A stretch of DNA of 64,000 nt from UBA10649 sp965227045 (GTDB lineage Bacteria > Actinomycetota > Actinomycetes > S36-B12): the NCBI GenBank assembly GCA_965227045.1, contig OZ245718.1:1798001-1862000 (forward strand). The letters are read 5' to 3'. The position numbers and the translations under genes are program-made. Of this stretch, positions 42,608-51,014 are shown piece after piece (position 1 is the first letter of the stretch; the number at the start of each line of letters is the position of its first letter). The notes under the pieces are model-generated. The model had not been told where the DNA came from, ran no database searches, and saw nothing but the letters and a program-made list of their open reading frames with translations.

Positions 42608-43355
42608 CGACCTCGCGGCTGGGACGCACCGGCGCCGACGAAGGCAACAGCCACGCCGAGTCGTCGGGAATGACCATTCCCTCAAGGCCCTTGCCCTGAA
42701 CAACCATGCGGAATGATTCCGGGTTCTCCCGACGCGAGACATCCAGCATGCTTCCGTGGAAGTAGACCGGAGTGCTCGACTTCGACCCGAGGTACGGCGC
42801 CGACGACGTACCGGGCAGGGTCAGGTGGGTGAGGTCCAACGCCGCGAGGACCCGCCGCGCCTGCTCGTCGAGAATCGAGACGAGCGTGCGAATGTCGTTC
42901 GCCCTGCCCGCGCGCAGAATGCCGTGGTACAGCGCCATGGCGACCTGAACCTTGCTGCCGCGCGCGCTGTCACGCACGCCGAGCGTTGCGACGTCCCATG
43001 TGGCAGACAAGTCCGCGCCCGCCGCACGAGCCGACCGCTCACCATCGATGTTCCACGGTGCGCCCTTGACGTCATTGAGGGACTTGAATCCCGCAGGACC
43101 CGGCGTGATGATTCGGCATGCGCCGAGCACGTGCTCGTCACTGTCGGACACGGTGAGGAAGATCGACTGATCGTCGTACTGACTGTATTCGGCATCGAGC
43201 TGCTCTCGGGTATTGCCGAACGCCTTGAGGAACACATCCTCCTCGCACTGCCGAGCCGCGTCGAGCAGCGCGCCCGTGACATTGAAGTTGAGGTGCAGCA
43301 TGGAGGCGACGCCTGTGGTCCGGGCCTGCGGCCGGACGAGAGTGTCAGAACGCAC
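42600..43355 (-). CDS. GNAT/LuxI-like protein paired with SpeD homologue
   Basis: This 251-residue protein from a GTG at 43355 overlaps the SpeD-like gene by 11 bases. Its N-terminal half resembles the autoinducer-synthase or N-acyl-amino-acid-synthase form of the GNAT fold: EEDVFLKAFGNTREQLDAEY, then a strand VLGACRIITPGPAGF like the 'G-x-x-R-L-x-P' of LuxI, and TWDVATLGVRD in the place of the LuxI 'E-x-x-R' strand. C-terminally, PVYFHGSMLDVSRRENPESF is unassigned. The function is unknown; an acyl- or aminoacyl-transferase making a small signal or amide is a guess based on fold. Alternative: ordinary GNAT acetyltransferase. Confidence 0.55.
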   Translation of the reverse strand: MRSDTLVRPQARTTGVASMLHLNFNVTGALLDAARQCEEDVFLKAFGNTREQLDAEYSQYDDQSIFLTVSDSDEHVLGACRIITPGPAGFKSLNDVKGAPWNIDGERSARAAGADLSATWDVATLGVRDSARGSKVQVAMALYHGILRAGRANDIRTLVSILDEQARRVLAALDLTHLTLPGTSSAPYLGSKSSTPVYFHGSMLDVSRRENPESFRMVVQGKGLEGMVIPDDSAWLLPSSAPVRPSREVAA

Positions 43356-43743
43356 GGGACACCACCTGACGGGCGTTGAAGAACTCGCGGGTGAACTCCA
43401 CGGCTTCCTCGTTGGAGAACCACTTGCAGGTGTACATATCGACGCTGAAGAACAGCCGCGGTCGATCCCAGGCGTAGAAGTGCGCACCTGACGTCTCCCA
43501 GTGAATCCAGCCGGCCCAGCCGTACAGGTCGGACTCGTGGGTGACTGGCTCGAGGACGGTGATCATGTCGAGCACTTTTGACAACTGCGAGAGGTACGCG
43601 ACGATCTCGTGACGCTCGATCGGCCGGTCGACCAGGCCCTCGACGACCAGTCGCTGACGGTAGATCTCAGGTGCCAGATCGACCATCTCGGCCGACGTGA
43701 CTGACGATCCGACGATTGCCGGGTTGTCTGCGGTAATTGTCAT
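43345..43743 (-). CDS. Divergent SpeD (AdoMet decarboxylase)-like protein
   Basis: This 132-residue protein has a strong ribosome site (GGAGG) before ATG 43743. Its second half aligns by hand with small bacterial S-adenosylmethionine decarboxylases: Ser85 (in ETSGAHFYAW) falls on the self-cleavage Ser that becomes the pyruvoyl group, and Cys106 in VDMYTC on the catalytic Cys, at 21 residues' spacing versus 20 in T. maritima SpeD. The His residues that normally flank (ESH, and IHTW) are replaced by Thr-Ser-Gly and Phe-Tyr. SpeD homologues that decarboxylate arginine or ornithine instead of AdoMet are known, so the substrate is open. It is co-transcribed with the GNAT/LuxI-like gene. Confidence 0.6.
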   Translation of the reverse strand: MTITADNPAIVGSSVTSAEMVDLAPEIYRQRLVVEGLVDRPIERHEIVAYLSQLSKVLDMITVLEPVTHESDLYGWAGWIHWETSGAHFYAWDRPRLFFSVDMYTCKWFSNEEAVEFTREFFNARQVVSRAF

Positions 43744-43825
43744 TGCAGTGTTCCTCCATCGTGGGGTGGTGTCCCTCGACGGACGTCATGCCCATCGGGC
43801 CGAATGAATCAGCCACACCGAAATT

Positions 43826-43851
43826 GGGTAGGGACGCACCACAGGGTAGGG
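43826..43851 (-). promoter_or_regulatory. Direct repeats upstream of the SpeD/GNAT-like pair
   Basis: GGGTAGGG occurs at 43826-43833 and 43844-43851, 18 bases apart; read toward the gene it is CCCTACCC twice, 83 and 101 bases before the ATG. The 213-base intergenic region also holds the divergent fabG start. Tandem repeats like these suggest a dedicated activator site; no adjacent regulator is encoded. Confidence 0.4.
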
Positions 43852-43956
43852 CGACGACGAGGCGCTGACCTAACTCACGGATAGGCCGCCGATCGCCGAA
43901 ATGGAGTAGCCGGGATAAGCCACCTGCCCCCCTCGACGGCAGGCAGACTGCTCCCC

Positions 43957-44736
43957 ATGCCAGTCGAGGATGCACTGCCCGGAGCCAAGGCCAAAACAGC
44001 GGTCGTCACCGGTGGGGCTCGCGGAATCGGCGCGGCAACAGCACGCCGTCTTGCCCGCGACGGGTTCGCGGTTGCCGTCGTCGACCTCGACGAATCGGCC
44101 TGCGGCGCGGTCGTCGCCGAGATCACCGGTGCGGGAGGTCACGCGCTCGCGGTGGGTGCCGACGTGACCTCCGAGGCGGACGTCACCAGCGCGGTCGATC
44201 GCATCGCAACGGATCTGGGAGCACCAACCGTTGTCGTCAACAATGCCGGCATCACGCGGGACAACCTGCTGTTCAAGATGAGCCTCGCCGACTGGGACTC
44301 AGTCATGTCGGTTCACCTGCGCGGAGCCTTCCTCGTGACCAGGGCTGCCCAAAAGCACATGGTCGACGCCAAGTGGGGGCGCGTCGTCAGCCTCTCGAGC
44401 ATCTCGGCTCTCGGAAATCGCGGTCAGGTCAACTACTCCGCCGCGAAGGCCGGACTGCAGGGGTTCACCAAGGCGGTCGCTCTGGAACTTGGACCCTTCG
44501 GCGTCACCGCGAACGCCATCGCTCCCGGCTTCATCGCCACCGACATGACCGCGCAGACCGCTGAGCGCATGGGCATCTCGTTTGATGATTTCAAGGCGGG
44601 GGCGGCAGCGACGATCGCCGTACGACGAGTGGGCGAGCCTGAGGACATCGCCGGCACCGTGTCGTTTCTGTGCTCCGACGACGCATCGTTCATCTCCGGA
44701 CAGGTGATCTACGTCGCCGGTGGTCCGACGAACTAG
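43957..44736 (+). CDS. SDR-family 3-oxoacyl reductase (FabG-like)
   Basis: This 259-residue short-chain dehydrogenase has TGGARGIGAATAR (NADP site), NNAGIT, catalytic YSAAK (Tyr/Lys) and a GQVIYVAGG C-terminus as in FabG. It is first in an operon followed after 14 bases by a MaoC-type hydratase and two acyl-CoA dehydrogenases, so it likely acts on CoA esters in a beta-oxidation-like degradative path rather than fatty-acid synthesis. Confidence 0.85.
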   Translation: MPVEDALPGAKAKTAVVTGGARGIGAATARRLARDGFAVAVVDLDESACGAVVAEITGAGGHALAVGADVTSEADVTSAVDRIATDLGAPTVVVNNAGITRDNLLFKMSLADWDSVMSVHLRGAFLVTRAAQKHMVDAKWGRVVSLSSISALGNRGQVNYSAAKAGLQGFTKAVALELGPFGVTANAIAPGFIATDMTAQTAERMGISFDDFKAGAAATIAVRRVGEPEDIAGTVSFLCSDDASFISGQVIYVAGGPTN

Positions 44737-44750
44737 CGAGAGGTCGACGC

Positions 44751-45206
44751 ATGCGCACCTTCGACGACATCACCCACTTCCGTTCCGCGGTAGGCGAGCA
44801 CCTCGGCGACAGCCCGTGGCTGACAATCGATCAATCGCGGATCGACCTCTTCGCCGAGGCGACCGGGGATCACCAATGGATTCATGTGGATCCTGTGCGC
44901 GCGGCCGAAGGCCCGTTCGGCACGACAATCGCCCACGGATTCCTCACGCTGAGTGTCGTCCCGGTGCTCCTAGCCGAAGTCCTGGAGATCAAGAAGCTCG
45001 CCGCATTCGTCAACTACGGCACGGACAAGGTTCGCTTCCTGCGTCCTGTGCCGGTCGGCTCTCGCGTTCAGGCAGCCGTGACGCTGCAATCCGTGGAGGA
45101 TTCGGCGACGGGCGTGCGCGCCGTGCTCAACGTCGAGGTGCGCCTCGACGACGGCGGCAAGCCGGCATGCGTGGCTGAACTGATCACCGTGCTGGTGGGC
45201 GAGTGA
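44751..45206 (+). CDS. MaoC-type (R)-specific enoyl-CoA hydratase
   Basis: This 151-residue hot-dog protein starts at the ATG at 44751. The hydratase-2 motif is DHQWIHVDP (D-x4-H), followed by TIAHGFLTLSVVP. It hydrates 2-enoyl-CoA. It overlaps the next acyl-CoA dehydrogenase by 4 bases (GTGA). Confidence 0.88.
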   Translation: MRTFDDITHFRSAVGEHLGDSPWLTIDQSRIDLFAEATGDHQWIHVDPVRAAEGPFGTTIAHGFLTLSVVPVLLAEVLEIKKLAAFVNYGTDKVRFLRPVPVGSRVQAAVTLQSVEDSATGVRAVLNVEVRLDDGGKPACVAELITVLVGE

Positions 45207-46384
45207 GTCACACGCCCGATTCCGCATTGGCGCTCGCGCAGGAGTTCCTCGCGGACTGGAACCCGAACTCGCCGCGCCTGGATTCCCTGCGCTCGCGTTT
45301 CGATGCTGGCCTGGCGTGGGTCTCTCGACCAGTGGGCCTGGGTGGCCTGGGCCTGTCGCCCGCGGATCAGCGACCCATCGAAGAACTCTTCACGAAGGCG
45401 GGCTTCCCCGACAACAGCCCGCAGCGCAACGGCATCGGCCTGGGCATGGCCGCGCCGACGATTCTCGCGGTCGGCACGCAGCAGCAGAAGGAGCGCTACC
45501 TGCGGCCACTGTGGACCGGCGAGGAGATCTGGTGCCAGCTGTTCAGCGAACCCGGGGCTGGATCAGATCTCGCAAACGTGGCGACGAAAGCCGTGAGAAC
45601 CGAGGGCGGCTGGATCGTCAACGGCCAGAAAGTCTGGACAAGCAGTGCGCATAACGCCGTGTGGGCGCTGCTGCTCACGCGGACTGATCCTGATGTGCCC
45701 AAGCACAAGGGTCTCACCTACTTCGTGTGCGACATGCGCGCGCCAGGCGTCGAGGTGCGACCCTTGCGCCAACTGACCGGCGAAGCGGAGTTCAACGAGG
45801 TCTTCCTCACCGACGTCTTCGTGCCCGACGTGAACCTGCTGGGCGAGGTCAATGGCGGCTGGCTCGTCGCCATGACGACCCTGTCCTCCGAACGGGTCGC
45901 AATCGGCAACAGCGATGCAGAGGTCGGCGAGACGATGCTCGACGTCGTCGAGCGAACGTGGCGCGCTGCCCCGGAGCACCTCCGCGATCTCAACCGTGAT
46001 CGCTTCCTTCGGCTCTGGGTCGAGGCGCACGTCGCGGAACTGGCCGCGTCGAAGATGAAGCAGGAGTTGGCAGCGGGCCGGCCCGGGCCCGAGGGATCGG
46101 CGATGAAGGTCACCTTCGCGCGTCTGGCCCAGGAACTGAGTGGGCTGGAGATCGAGTTGCTCGGCGACGAGGGCCTGGCCTATGGGCAGTGGGAGATGGT
46201 CCGACCTGAGATCGTCGAGTTCACCGGTCGCGATGCCGCCTACCGGTACCTGCGCGCCAAAGGCAACTCGATCGAGGGCGGTACGACGGAGATTCTGCTC
46301 AACATCCTGGCGGAGCAGGTCCTTGGCCTCCCGCAGGAGCAACGGTTCGACAAGGCCGTCGCGTGGAAGGACTCCCCGCGATGA
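45203..46384 (+). CDS. Acyl-CoA dehydrogenase, larger subunit of a pair
   Basis: This 393-residue protein (GTG start, 4-base overlap upstream) has WCQLFSEPGAGSDLA (FAD/substrate site), WIVNGQKVWTS, and C-terminal GGTTEILLNILAEQVLGLP. Together with the next gene, which is shorter and overlaps by 4 bases, it resembles the two-gene heteromeric acyl-CoA dehydrogenases (FadE26/27 and FadE28/29 of mycobacteria) that act on steroid side chains and other bulky acyl-CoAs. Confidence 0.88.
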   Translation: MSHTPDSALALAQEFLADWNPNSPRLDSLRSRFDAGLAWVSRPVGLGGLGLSPADQRPIEELFTKAGFPDNSPQRNGIGLGMAAPTILAVGTQQQKERYLRPLWTGEEIWCQLFSEPGAGSDLANVATKAVRTEGGWIVNGQKVWTSSAHNAVWALLLTRTDPDVPKHKGLTYFVCDMRAPGVEVRPLRQLTGEAEFNEVFLTDVFVPDVNLLGEVNGGWLVAMTTLSSERVAIGNSDAEVGETMLDVVERTWRAAPEHLRDLNRDRFLRLWVEAHVAELAASKMKQELAAGRPGPEGSAMKVTFARLAQELSGLEIELLGDEGLAYGQWEMVRPEIVEFTGRDAAYRYLRAKGNSIEGGTTEILLNILAEQVLGLPQEQRFDKAVAWKDSPR

Positions 46385-47475
46385 CTGTCGACCTCACCTA
46401 CAGCGACACCGAGGACGCGCTCCGCGAGAGCCTGCGCTCCCTGCTTGCATCGCATTGCGTGCCCGCACGCGTGGGCGCCGTCTATGACGGCGACGACACC
46501 GTTGTCGCGGAGTTGTGGCAGACCGTGAGCAGGGCGATGGAGTTGCCGGGGCTGGGAATCGCGGACTTGCTAGGTGGTGGCGCGGCGACCTCGCGCGAGG
46601 TCGCGATTGCTGCGGAGGAACTCGGCCGGTTCGTCGCGCCCATCCCGTTCCTGACATCGTCGGTGATTGCGACCCGTGTCCTGACCTCGTGCTCTGCCGA
46701 CGATCTGGCCCGCAGTCTTGTCGACGGGTCTCACGTCGCGGTGCTCGCCGCCCCATGGTCGAGCCTGAGTCTGCCCGGGGTCGGGCTGCCGCGCATCGAT
46801 GCGGATTCCCGACTCGAGGGAGGCGTTCGCGCAACTGCAGATGCGCACCTGGCAACCGTCCTCCTCGTGCCGGCCACGCGTGACGGCATCCTCACCTTGT
46901 GTGCAGTGGAACGTGGCGATGGCGTGCAGATCAACCGGCGTAGTTGCCTGGACATGACCCGACAGCTGTCGGACGTCGAGTTGAGTGGTGCCGTTGGCAT
47001 CGAACTGGCCCGCGGACAGGCGGCTGCCGAGGCGATCCAGTCGGGCCTGCTGCACGGCGCCGCGATGCTGGCCTCAGAACAAGTGGGGTTGGCGGAGTGG
47101 TGCCTGGAGCAGACGGTTGAGTACGCGAAGCAACGGCACCAGTTCGGACGGGCCATCGGCAGCTTCCAGTCGATCAAGCATCGGCTCGCGCGCTTGTGGA
47201 TCGCGGTCGGCTCGGCGCGAGCTGCAGCCCGCAACGCCGCAGTCCTCATCGACGGCCGGGGCCGCGAAGCCGTGGAGGCGGTCGCGCTGGCCCAGTCGTA
47301 CTGCTCCGACGTCGCCGTCCTCGCCGCCGAGGAATGCATCCAGATTCACGGAGGTATCGGAATGACGTGGGAGCACCCCGCCCATCTGTATCTCAAGCGC
47401 GCCAAGGCGGATCAGGTGGCGCTGGGCTCGCCGGCGCATCATCGGGCGGTTCTCGCGCAGTTGCAAAGGCTCTAG
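46381..47475 (+). CDS. Acyl-CoA dehydrogenase, smaller subunit of a pair
   Basis: This 364-residue protein starts at the ATG at 46381 (ATGA overlap). It has the fold but with weaker N-terminal motifs, and ends with IQIHGGIGMTWEHPAHLYLKRAK. Adjacent long/short pairs like this form alpha2-beta2 enzymes in which only one subunit supplies the catalytic Glu. It is the last gene of the unit; a MarR regulator follows after 85 bases. Confidence 0.85.
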   Translation: MTVDLTYSDTEDALRESLRSLLASHCVPARVGAVYDGDDTVVAELWQTVSRAMELPGLGIADLLGGGAATSREVAIAAEELGRFVAPIPFLTSSVIATRVLTSCSADDLARSLVDGSHVAVLAAPWSSLSLPGVGLPRIDADSRLEGGVRATADAHLATVLLVPATRDGILTLCAVERGDGVQINRRSCLDMTRQLSDVELSGAVGIELARGQAAAEAIQSGLLHGAAMLASEQVGLAEWCLEQTVEYAKQRHQFGRAIGSFQSIKHRLARLWIAVGSARAAARNAAVLIDGRGREAVEAVALAQSYCSDVAVLAAEECIQIHGGIGMTWEHPAHLYLKRAKADQVALGSPAHHRAVLAQLQRL

Positions 47476-47502
47476 CGAGGCGCCTGAACGTGGATGTCCT
47501 AT

Positions 47503-47519
47503 TTGTTTGCTATGTTCAC
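47503..47519 (+). promoter_or_regulatory. Recurring 17-base motif before marR
   Basis: TTGTTTGCTATGTTCAC aligns with 50960-50976 (TTGTTCGTCATGTTAAG) and 56232-56248 (TAGTTAGCCATGTTATG): T-W-G-T-T-n-G-Y-Y-ATGTT is shared. It lies 42 bases before the MarR ATG. Two GTT triplets nine bases apart could be a direct-repeat operator, or part of it may be a -10 element. Confidence 0.4.
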
Positions 47520-47560
47520 GTCTTGTCGTGAAGGCGGCGCAGTGAAAGGGGGTTCAGACG

Positions 47561-48031
47561 ATGGCAGTCCGTTCGCAGGCTAAGGCTCTGAGTGCTCCGA
47601 TTCCCCGCGAGGAGCTCACTCGCCTGCGCATGACACTTGGACGACTTGGCAGAGTCCTGAGGCAGCAGACCGACGATGACCTCTCGTACGCGCTGACCTC
47701 ACTCCTGTTCACCATCGGGCGCACCGAACCGGCGACGGCGAGCGAGTTGGCCGAGAGCGAGAAGGTCACTCCGCCGTCGGTCAGCCGCTCCCTGAATCGT
47801 CTCGAGGCACTCAAGCTCATCGACCGCACTCCCGATACCCAGGACGGCCGTGTCACGCGCATCAAGCTCACCGCGGCGGGTCGCAAGGAGCGGGAGTTCA
47901 TCCTGCGCTCGCGCGACGTATGGCTGAGCGAGCACCTCAAGCAGCTCAGCGAGGACGAGATCGGACTGCTGATCTCCGCGCTGCCGGCGCTTGAACGCCT
48001 GTGCGATCCGCAACTGCCGCTTTCCTCGTAA
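47561..48031 (+). CDS. MarR-family transcriptional regulator
   Basis: This 156-residue protein has an AAAGGGGG ribosome site upstream of ATG 47561. Winged-helix features: TASELAESEKVTPPSVSRSLNRLEALKLIDRTPDTQDGRVTRIKLTAAG. MarR proteins respond to phenolic or lipophilic ligands; here it could control the surrounding catabolic genes and its own promoter. The shared 17-base motif is a candidate site. Confidence 0.9.
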   Translation: MAVRSQAKALSAPIPREELTRLRMTLGRLGRVLRQQTDDDLSYALTSLLFTIGRTEPATASELAESEKVTPPSVSRSLNRLEALKLIDRTPDTQDGRVTRIKLTAAGRKEREFILRSRDVWLSEHLKQLSEDEIGLLISALPALERLCDPQLPLSS

Positions 48032-48081
48032 AAACTCATCAAAACCCTTGTACCGCCCGCATCCCGGCCAGATATTGTACA

Positions 48082-48091
48082 TAGTTAACTA
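48082..48091. promoter_or_regulatory. Palindrome TAGTTAACTA before ferredoxin reductase
   Basis: A perfect 10-base palindrome in an AT-rich 63-base gap between marR and the reductase, just before its start. TTGTAC (48048-48053) and TATTGT (48073-48078) could serve as -35 and -10, with a longish 19-base spacer. The palindrome may be an operator for the MarR or another regulator. Confidence 0.35.
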
Positions 48092-48115
48092 CTGGTGGAA
48101 GATGAACGGAGCGTC

Positions 48116-49264
48116 GTGGGCGGAGTGGTCATTGTCGGCGCATCTGCCGCCGGCTGGTCGACCGCGGAGTCCCTACGTCGCTTTGGCTACGACGGAAGCG
48201 TGACGATCGTGGGTGCGGAGTCGATCCCCGCCTATGACCGCCCTCCCCTGTCGAAGCAGCTTCTCACCGGGGAGTGGGACCACGATCGCGCTGTACTCAT
48301 CCCCGCCACGCGGATGGACAAGGTCGATGCGCGGGTGATGCTGGGCACGCGCGCCCTGCACCTCGCCGTCGCGGAACGACACGTCGAGCTCAGCAGTGGC
48401 GAGCGACTCGCCTTCGACGACATTGTCATTGCCACCGGCGTGCGTCCGCGGACTCTCGAGGTGCTGCCAGACGCCGTCGTCCTTCGTACATTGACGGATT
48501 GCATTGCGCTGCGGGAGCGATTGCTCTCGCAGCCAGAACTGGTCATCGTCGGGGCCGGATTCATCGGACTGGAGGTCGCAGCGTCCGCGCGAAAGATGGG
48601 TGCACGCGTCACCGTGGTCGAGCCCATGGCTGACCCTCTCGCGTCACGCATCGGCTCAGCCATCGCCGACAAGTTGATCGCTTTGCATCGTGCGGCCGGT
48701 GTCGATCTTCACCTTGGCGTCGGAGTGACGGCGGCGGACACCGATACCCACGGCAATCGCCGTGTGGTTCTCAGCGACGGCACGCAGGTGCCAGGCGACC
48801 TCGTCCTCGCGGCGATCGGTTGTGCTCCGGTCACTGAGTGGCTCGCCGGCACCGAGCTCGACACGAGCGACGGCGTCCTGTGCGACGAGTACGGGAGGGC
48901 AGCGCCGGGAGTGTGGGCCGCGGGCGACGTCGCCCGCTGGCAGCACCCGGGGTATGGCCTGCCCGTGCGCGTTGAGCACAGGCAGAACGCCGCCGAGCAG
49001 GGCAGTCTCGTTGCGCGCAGCATCACCGGGCCGTTGGCACCGCTCGCGACGGTGCCGTACTTCTGGACCGACCAGTACGACGCCAAGATCCAGGTGGCCG
49101 GGCGAATAACGCCGACGTCAACGCCGACGATCGTGGAGGGCTCTATCGACGACGAGTCGCTCGTCATGCTGTTCGAGGATGCCGGGCGACCGTCAGCGGT
49201 CCTCGGCTGGAACGCCGCGAAGGCGATGCTCCCGTACCGTCGTGAACTCGCGGCGGCCGCGTGA
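48116..49264 (+). CDS. FAD-dependent ferredoxin reductase
   Basis: This 382-residue flavoprotein has GASAAGWSTAESLRR and GAGFIGLEVAASARK (FAD and NAD(P)H sites) and GVWAAGDVARWQHP near the C-terminus. It resembles the reductases that feed P450 ferredoxins (ThcD/CamA type). The GTG at 48116 has GGAG upstream; a GTG at 48095 would add seven residues. A small ferredoxin gene follows after 46 bases, so it likely supplies the P450s in this region. Confidence 0.9.
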   Translation: MGGVVIVGASAAGWSTAESLRRFGYDGSVTIVGAESIPAYDRPPLSKQLLTGEWDHDRAVLIPATRMDKVDARVMLGTRALHLAVAERHVELSSGERLAFDDIVIATGVRPRTLEVLPDAVVLRTLTDCIALRERLLSQPELVIVGAGFIGLEVAASARKMGARVTVVEPMADPLASRIGSAIADKLIALHRAAGVDLHLGVGVTAADTDTHGNRRVVLSDGTQVPGDLVLAAIGCAPVTEWLAGTELDTSDGVLCDEYGRAAPGVWAAGDVARWQHPGYGLPVRVEHRQNAAEQGSLVARSITGPLAPLATVPYFWTDQYDAKIQVAGRITPTSTPTIVEGSIDDESLVMLFEDAGRPSAVLGWNAAKAMLPYRRELAAAA

Positions 49265-49310
49265 AGTGTCCACCCGTTTCCCATCAATGAAGTCCGACTA
49301 AGGAGTGAAC

Positions 49311-49508
49311 ATGAAGGTGCTCGTCGAGCAGGGGTACTGCATCGGCAGCGGTAGCTGCGTACTCGAAAGTCCGGAGGTGTTCGATCAGGATGACGACGGC
49401 CTGGTCGTCCTGCTGACCGACAGCCCCGCGCCGGAGCTCTACGAGAAGGTCCGCAATGCCGCTGGCGCATGCCCCGCAGCCGTGATCACAATCGAAGAGG
49501 ACGAGTAG
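49311..49508 (+). CDS. [3Fe-4S]-type ferredoxin for P450s
   Basis: This 65-residue ferredoxin has ribosome site AAGGAG before ATG 49311. Cluster residues are Cys10, Cys16 and Cys54 (Cys-Pro), while the central position of Cys-x2-Cys-x2-Cys is Ser13. This three-Cys pattern is typical of [3Fe-4S] ferredoxins that donate electrons to actinobacterial P450s. Its end overlaps the convergent MFS gene by 23 bases. Confidence 0.92.
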   Translation: MKVLVEQGYCIGSGSCVLESPEVFDQDDDGLVVLLTDSPAPELYEKVRNAAGACPAAVITIEEDE

Positions 49509-50910
49509 CCGCGACCGGTCCGCGCAACAGCGCCAGACCGGCGAGCAGGGCGGCAAAGCATGCTCCCGCGCATACGAGGAACGCGAGTTGGAAACCACCC
49601 CACGAGGGGTAGTCGGCATCTACTGTCACGTGTGCACCCAGCGCGGCCGCTGTCAGGGCGCTGCCGATCGTCCCGCCCACGGTGCGCAGCAGCAGATTGA
49701 AGCTCATGGCGCTTCCGGTCTCTTCGCCAGCGACAGCGGCAATGATCAGTGCGGGCATCGCGCCGAACGTGGCGCCCGCACCTACGGCCGTCAGCGACAT
49801 GGCGAGCACGAGAATGAGGACCGACACGTGGGTGAAGACGATGAGCAACGTGCCGCTCATGGCCAGCAGGCTGCCGAGCGCCAGTGAGAACCGTGCACCT
49901 CCGAGCCGATCAGCCCACAGGGTGATCCGGCTGCCCAGCAGATTCCCGACTGCTATCGGGATCATGATCGCCCCGGCAGCCGTCAGACTGAGTCCGGCAC
50001 CGTAGCCCGTCGATGACGGCATCTGAGCCAGGCGGCTGACGAGCACTGGCGCGCTGTACAGCGACATGCCCATGAACAGCGCCACGGCTGCAGCAGCCAG
50101 GACGCGCCTGTCGGCGAGCAGGGGAAGCCGGACGAGCGGATAGTCGATGTGCAGTTCCCACGCCACCCATCCCGCGACGATGAGCGTTCCCACCAAACCG
50201 AGGCCAAGCACCGCTGGCGACATCCATCCCCAGGAGTTCCCGTGGGTGATGGCGAGCAGGTACGCCGTCACCCCGCTGGCGAGAAGGAGTGCACCGACCA
50301 CATCCGGCCTGTGCGCCGTGCCCTCGAACGCAGATGGCAGTCGAAGGACGACGAGCAGGCCGACGATTGCGGCGAATGCCGCGGCGAGAGCGAATGCCGC
50401 AGACATCCCGAAGTGGTCGGCGACCGCGGTCGTGAGCGGATAGCTGATGCCTGCGCCCAACGCGGTCGTGATCGATAGAAGAGCGACCGTCGAGCGTGCA
50501 TTGCGCGGCGGTAGATACGCGCGAGCCGCGGCGATTGTCATGGCAACCAGCGACACACCCAGGCCCTGAAGACCTCGACCGACGAGAAGCATCGCGAACG
50601 TATCCGCCACCGCCGCAATCACGCAGCCGAGCGCGACCAGTCCGCACACGAGGGCGGTCACCGCGCGGCGGTGTCGTCCATCGGCCAGCCGTCCGAAGAT
50701 CGGCGTACATGCCGCGGCGACGAGCAGCGTGATCGTGTACGACCACTGCGCCTGCTCCTCGGAGATGGCGAAGCCCTGCTGGATCAGTGGGATGAGCGGA
50801 GCGCCGAGGGTGACAATCACCGCGGAGATCAGTGCGGCCGAGACCAGCACGGGCGCCAGCGGGAGCCAGGAGTCGATTCGGCCGCGGGAGCGCAGATCCG
50901 GGCTGGTCAA
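49486..50910 (-). CDS. MFS transporter, DHA2-like
   Basis: This 474-residue protein is from a TTG at 50910 with a strong AAGGAGGT ribosome site 4 bases before it. An in-frame ATG at 50970 would put the divergent promoter inside the gene and has no ribosome site. About 14 TM segments, a loop motif GRLADGRHRRAV and GAGISYPLTTAVADHFG are seen. It could export toxic intermediates or import the substrate of the neighbouring P450 pathway. Confidence 0.87.
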   Translation of the reverse strand: MTSPDLRSRGRIDSWLPLAPVLVSAALISAVIVTLGAPLIPLIQQGFAISEEQAQWSYTITLLVAAACTPIFGRLADGRHRRAVTALVCGLVALGCVIAAVADTFAMLLVGRGLQGLGVSLVAMTIAAARAYLPPRNARSTVALLSITTALGAGISYPLTTAVADHFGMSAAFALAAAFAAIVGLLVVLRLPSAFEGTAHRPDVVGALLLASGVTAYLLAITHGNSWGWMSPAVLGLGLVGTLIVAGWVAWELHIDYPLVRLPLLADRRVLAAAAVALFMGMSLYSAPVLVSRLAQMPSSTGYGAGLSLTAAGAIMIPIAVGNLLGSRITLWADRLGGARFSLALGSLLAMSGTLLIVFTHVSVLILVLAMSLTAVGAGATFGAMPALIIAAVAGEETGSAMSFNLLLRTVGGTIGSALTAAALGAHVTVDADYPSWGGFQLAFLVCAGACFAALLAGLALLRGPVAATRPLRL

Positions 50911-50959
50911 GCGACCTCCTTCATGACGTTTTACTAGCCTAACCGTTTGCGCGACGTTA

Positions 50960-50976
50960 TTGTTCGTCATGTTAAG
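50960..50976 (+). promoter_or_regulatory. Recurring motif in the MFS/SDR divergent promoter
   Basis: TTGTTCGTCATGTTAAG, one of three related sites (with 47503 and 56232). It lies between the TTG of the MFS gene and the ATG of the SDR-P450 operon. A looser related sequence in the opposite direction lies near 50931-50945. Confidence 0.4.
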
Positions 50977-51014
50977 TAAAGGTCGGGAGCAGTTCCGGCC
51001 ATGAGGGAGCGGGC

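Noticed and set aside
50911..50970. ATG at 50970 as start of the MFS transporter
   Set aside because: No ribosome site, and it would place the divergent promoter in the gene; the TTG at 50910 has AAGGAGGT.
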